Origin: Paracoccaceae bacterium
Lineage (GTDB): Bacteria; Pseudomonadota; Alphaproteobacteria; Rhodobacterales; Rhodobacteraceae
DNA: 8,227 nucleotides
NCBI GenBank assembly: GCA_020852535.1
Contig: JADZAO010000036.1
Location: 1 to 8,227, forward strand
Reading direction: 5' to 3'
The translations under genes and the position numbers were made by a program. This document shows, one piece after another, positions 7,556-8,227 of this stretch. The notes under the pieces are model-generated. The model ran no database searches and was not told the DNA's origin. It saw only the letters and a list, made by a program, of their open reading frames with translations. Within the stretch, counting starts at the first letter, position 1; each line of letters opens with the position of its first letter.

Positions 7556-7702
7556 TTGAAAACAACGATATTTCGCGGCAATGGCATGGTCTCTGGATTA
7601 GTCCGTCAGGGTGCAGACCGCGACTGGATGCCGATGCGCGATAACAAAAAACGTACCGAAATTGCTAAATGGACCCATGAGCGGCCTTATTGCGTTATTT
7701 AA
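7556..7702 (+). other. Short open frame of coding-like composition, unrecognised
   Basis: From TTG 7556-7558 (or ATG 7586-7588) the frame reads 48 residues, including FRGNGMVSGLVRQGADRDW, MPMRDNKKRTEIAKWTHE and RPYCVI, then TAA. The sequence is basic, with two Trp and mixed charged residues, more like a real protein than most chance frames. It has no convincing ribosome-binding site and no family I can name. An inverted repeat with a T5 run (7707-7748) begins four nt after the stop, where a terminator would sit. It is either the 3' part of a lost gene, a tiny gene, or chance. Confidence 0.2.
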
Positions 7703-7706
7703 CCCT

Positions 7707-7748
7707 AAACTGACGGGTCAACAATTTCTATGTGAAAAATCAGTTTTT
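7707..7748 (+). terminator. Possible weak terminator-like inverted repeat
   Basis: AAACTGA (7707-7713) pairs perfectly with TCAGTTT (7740-7746), and the 3' arm lies within a run of five T (7744-7748). The 26-nt loop can form a small inner stem, TTTC (7725-7728) with GAAA (7734-7737). The low G+C stem and large loop make it weak. It sits just after the stop of the short plus-strand frame ending at 7702. Confidence 0.25.
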
Positions 7749-7885
7749 CCTAAGGTGCAGCGGTCTCACAATACAAAAACGCTTCTACCATATTACCTTG
7801 GCCACAATACCCATGATAACCGCTAATAAGACCCCAACCATATCACCAGACAAGAGTACAATATTTTTATAAAAGAAGCTGGACC

Positions 7886-8227
7886 TTAGCTTGCGCTGCG
7901 TATCCGATCCACCATTTCGGCCAGATTGCGGCTAAGCGAAGGAGTTGCAGCTATACGATCGAGCTCCATTCTAATCAAAGCACGACGATTGGAATCGTAA
8001 CGAGGCCATGTTTCAAAAGCGGTCGACATGCGAGCAGCGGTCTGCGGATTAAACGGATCGAGGCGCAAAAGCCAAGCTGCTACCAAACGATAACCCGATC
8101 CACTAGCATGATGAAAACCTGCATGATTGGCCAAAAGCGCTCCAATTACTGCGCGGAAACGGTTGGGGTTTTTCCAATCGAAGGCAGGGTGCTGCGTGAG
8201 TGCGTCAGTCACATCTGCAGCACGGTC
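7886..8227 (-). CDS. pepN: Aminopeptidase N (M1 family), C-terminal end (5' part outside window)
   Basis: Zinc metallopeptidase that removes N-terminal residues from peptides in the cytoplasm. Only the last 113 codons are here; the frame is open through the window edge (first codons read DRAADVTDAL), so the GTG at 8212 is not the real start. The visible part belongs to the C-terminal helical-repeat domain typical of PepN, with HPAFDWKNPNRFRAVIGAL, HHASGSGYRLVAAWLLRLD and NPQTAARMSTAFETWPRYD, ending MVDRIRSAS before TAA. The HEXXH zinc site and GAMEN motif lie outside the window and cannot be checked. It is on the same strand as gatB but 598 nt upstream of it, so it is probably a separate transcript. 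No clear terminator is seen after its stop; only an A+T-rich TTTTATAAAA palindrome lies nearby. Confidence 0.93.
   Translation of the reverse strand, partial: DRAADVTDALTQHPAFDWKNPNRFRAVIGALLANHAGFHHASGSGYRLVAAWLLRLDPFNPQTAARMSTAFETWPRYDSNRRALIRMELDRIAATPSLSRNLAEMVDRIRSAS

Larger units (their letters stand above)
7288..7885. other. Long spacer pepN-gatB, no recognisable gene
   Basis: About 600 nt between two minus-strand genes. It carries the gatB ribosome-binding site (AAGGA at about 7296-7300, read on the minus strand) and three short open frames that I cannot name: minus 7321-7440, plus 7556-7702 and minus 7785-7841. An inverted repeat follows the second of these. No tRNA, insertion sequence or array is seen. 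Given the relict gene on the other side of gatB, eroded genes are a reasonable explanation but are not shown. Confidence 0.6.

Noticed and set aside
7611..7826. 71-codon plus-strand frame upstream of gatB
   Set aside because: No ribosome-binding site, no recognisable domain, and it overlaps the more protein-like frame at 7556-7702.
1..8227. A defence, mobile-element, biosynthetic or CRISPR system
   Set aside because: All intact genes are standard housekeeping genes; no repeat array, integrase, transposase, toxin-antitoxin pair or unusual domain was seen on either strand.

Overview
The window carries bacterial housekeeping genes, mostly for charging tRNAs and central metabolism, and looks like a chromosomal segment of an alphaproteobacterium. 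The best fit by eye is the order Rhodobacterales. The GatB protein has the wording I associate with that order: an MLDL start, a VCRPGQYEKYQ insertion before GTRCEIKN, and DFNRTGVALMEIV. ValS, PepN and the gltX-gltA order agree. Base composition looks close to half G+C by eye (not computed), which is low for the order. Placement below order level is not supported.

Layout. Positions 1-532 hold the 3' end of gltX (glutamyl-tRNA synthetase). An 80-nt gap with a strong G+C hairpin leads to gltA (citrate synthase, 613-1908), which is closed by a convincing intrinsic terminator at 1951-1978. A spacer of about 630 nt follows, then valS (valyl-tRNA synthetase, 2540-5386), all on the plus strand. On the minus strand, convergent to valS, lie gatB (amidotransferase subunit B, 5776-7287) and the C-terminal end of pepN (aminopeptidase N, 7886-8227). 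They are separated by about 600 nt with no recognisable gene. gatA and gatC are not in the window.

The most informative non-obvious feature is between valS and gatB. A short minus-strand stretch (5479-5718) reads as a decayed small gene of the DUF4177 type, with two compensating frameshifts and one in-frame stop. Together with the two other long spacers, which hold only doubtful short reading frames, this suggests gene erosion around intact essential genes.

I found no tRNA or rRNA gene, insertion sequence, CRISPR array, phage module, defence system or biosynthetic cluster. GltX and ValS charge tRNAs, and GatB helps make Gln-tRNA or Asn-tRNA by amidation. GltA opens the TCA cycle and PepN trims peptides. 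They form no dedicated system. I do not see an undescribed system here; the interest lies in the gene remnants and a few RNA-level structures.
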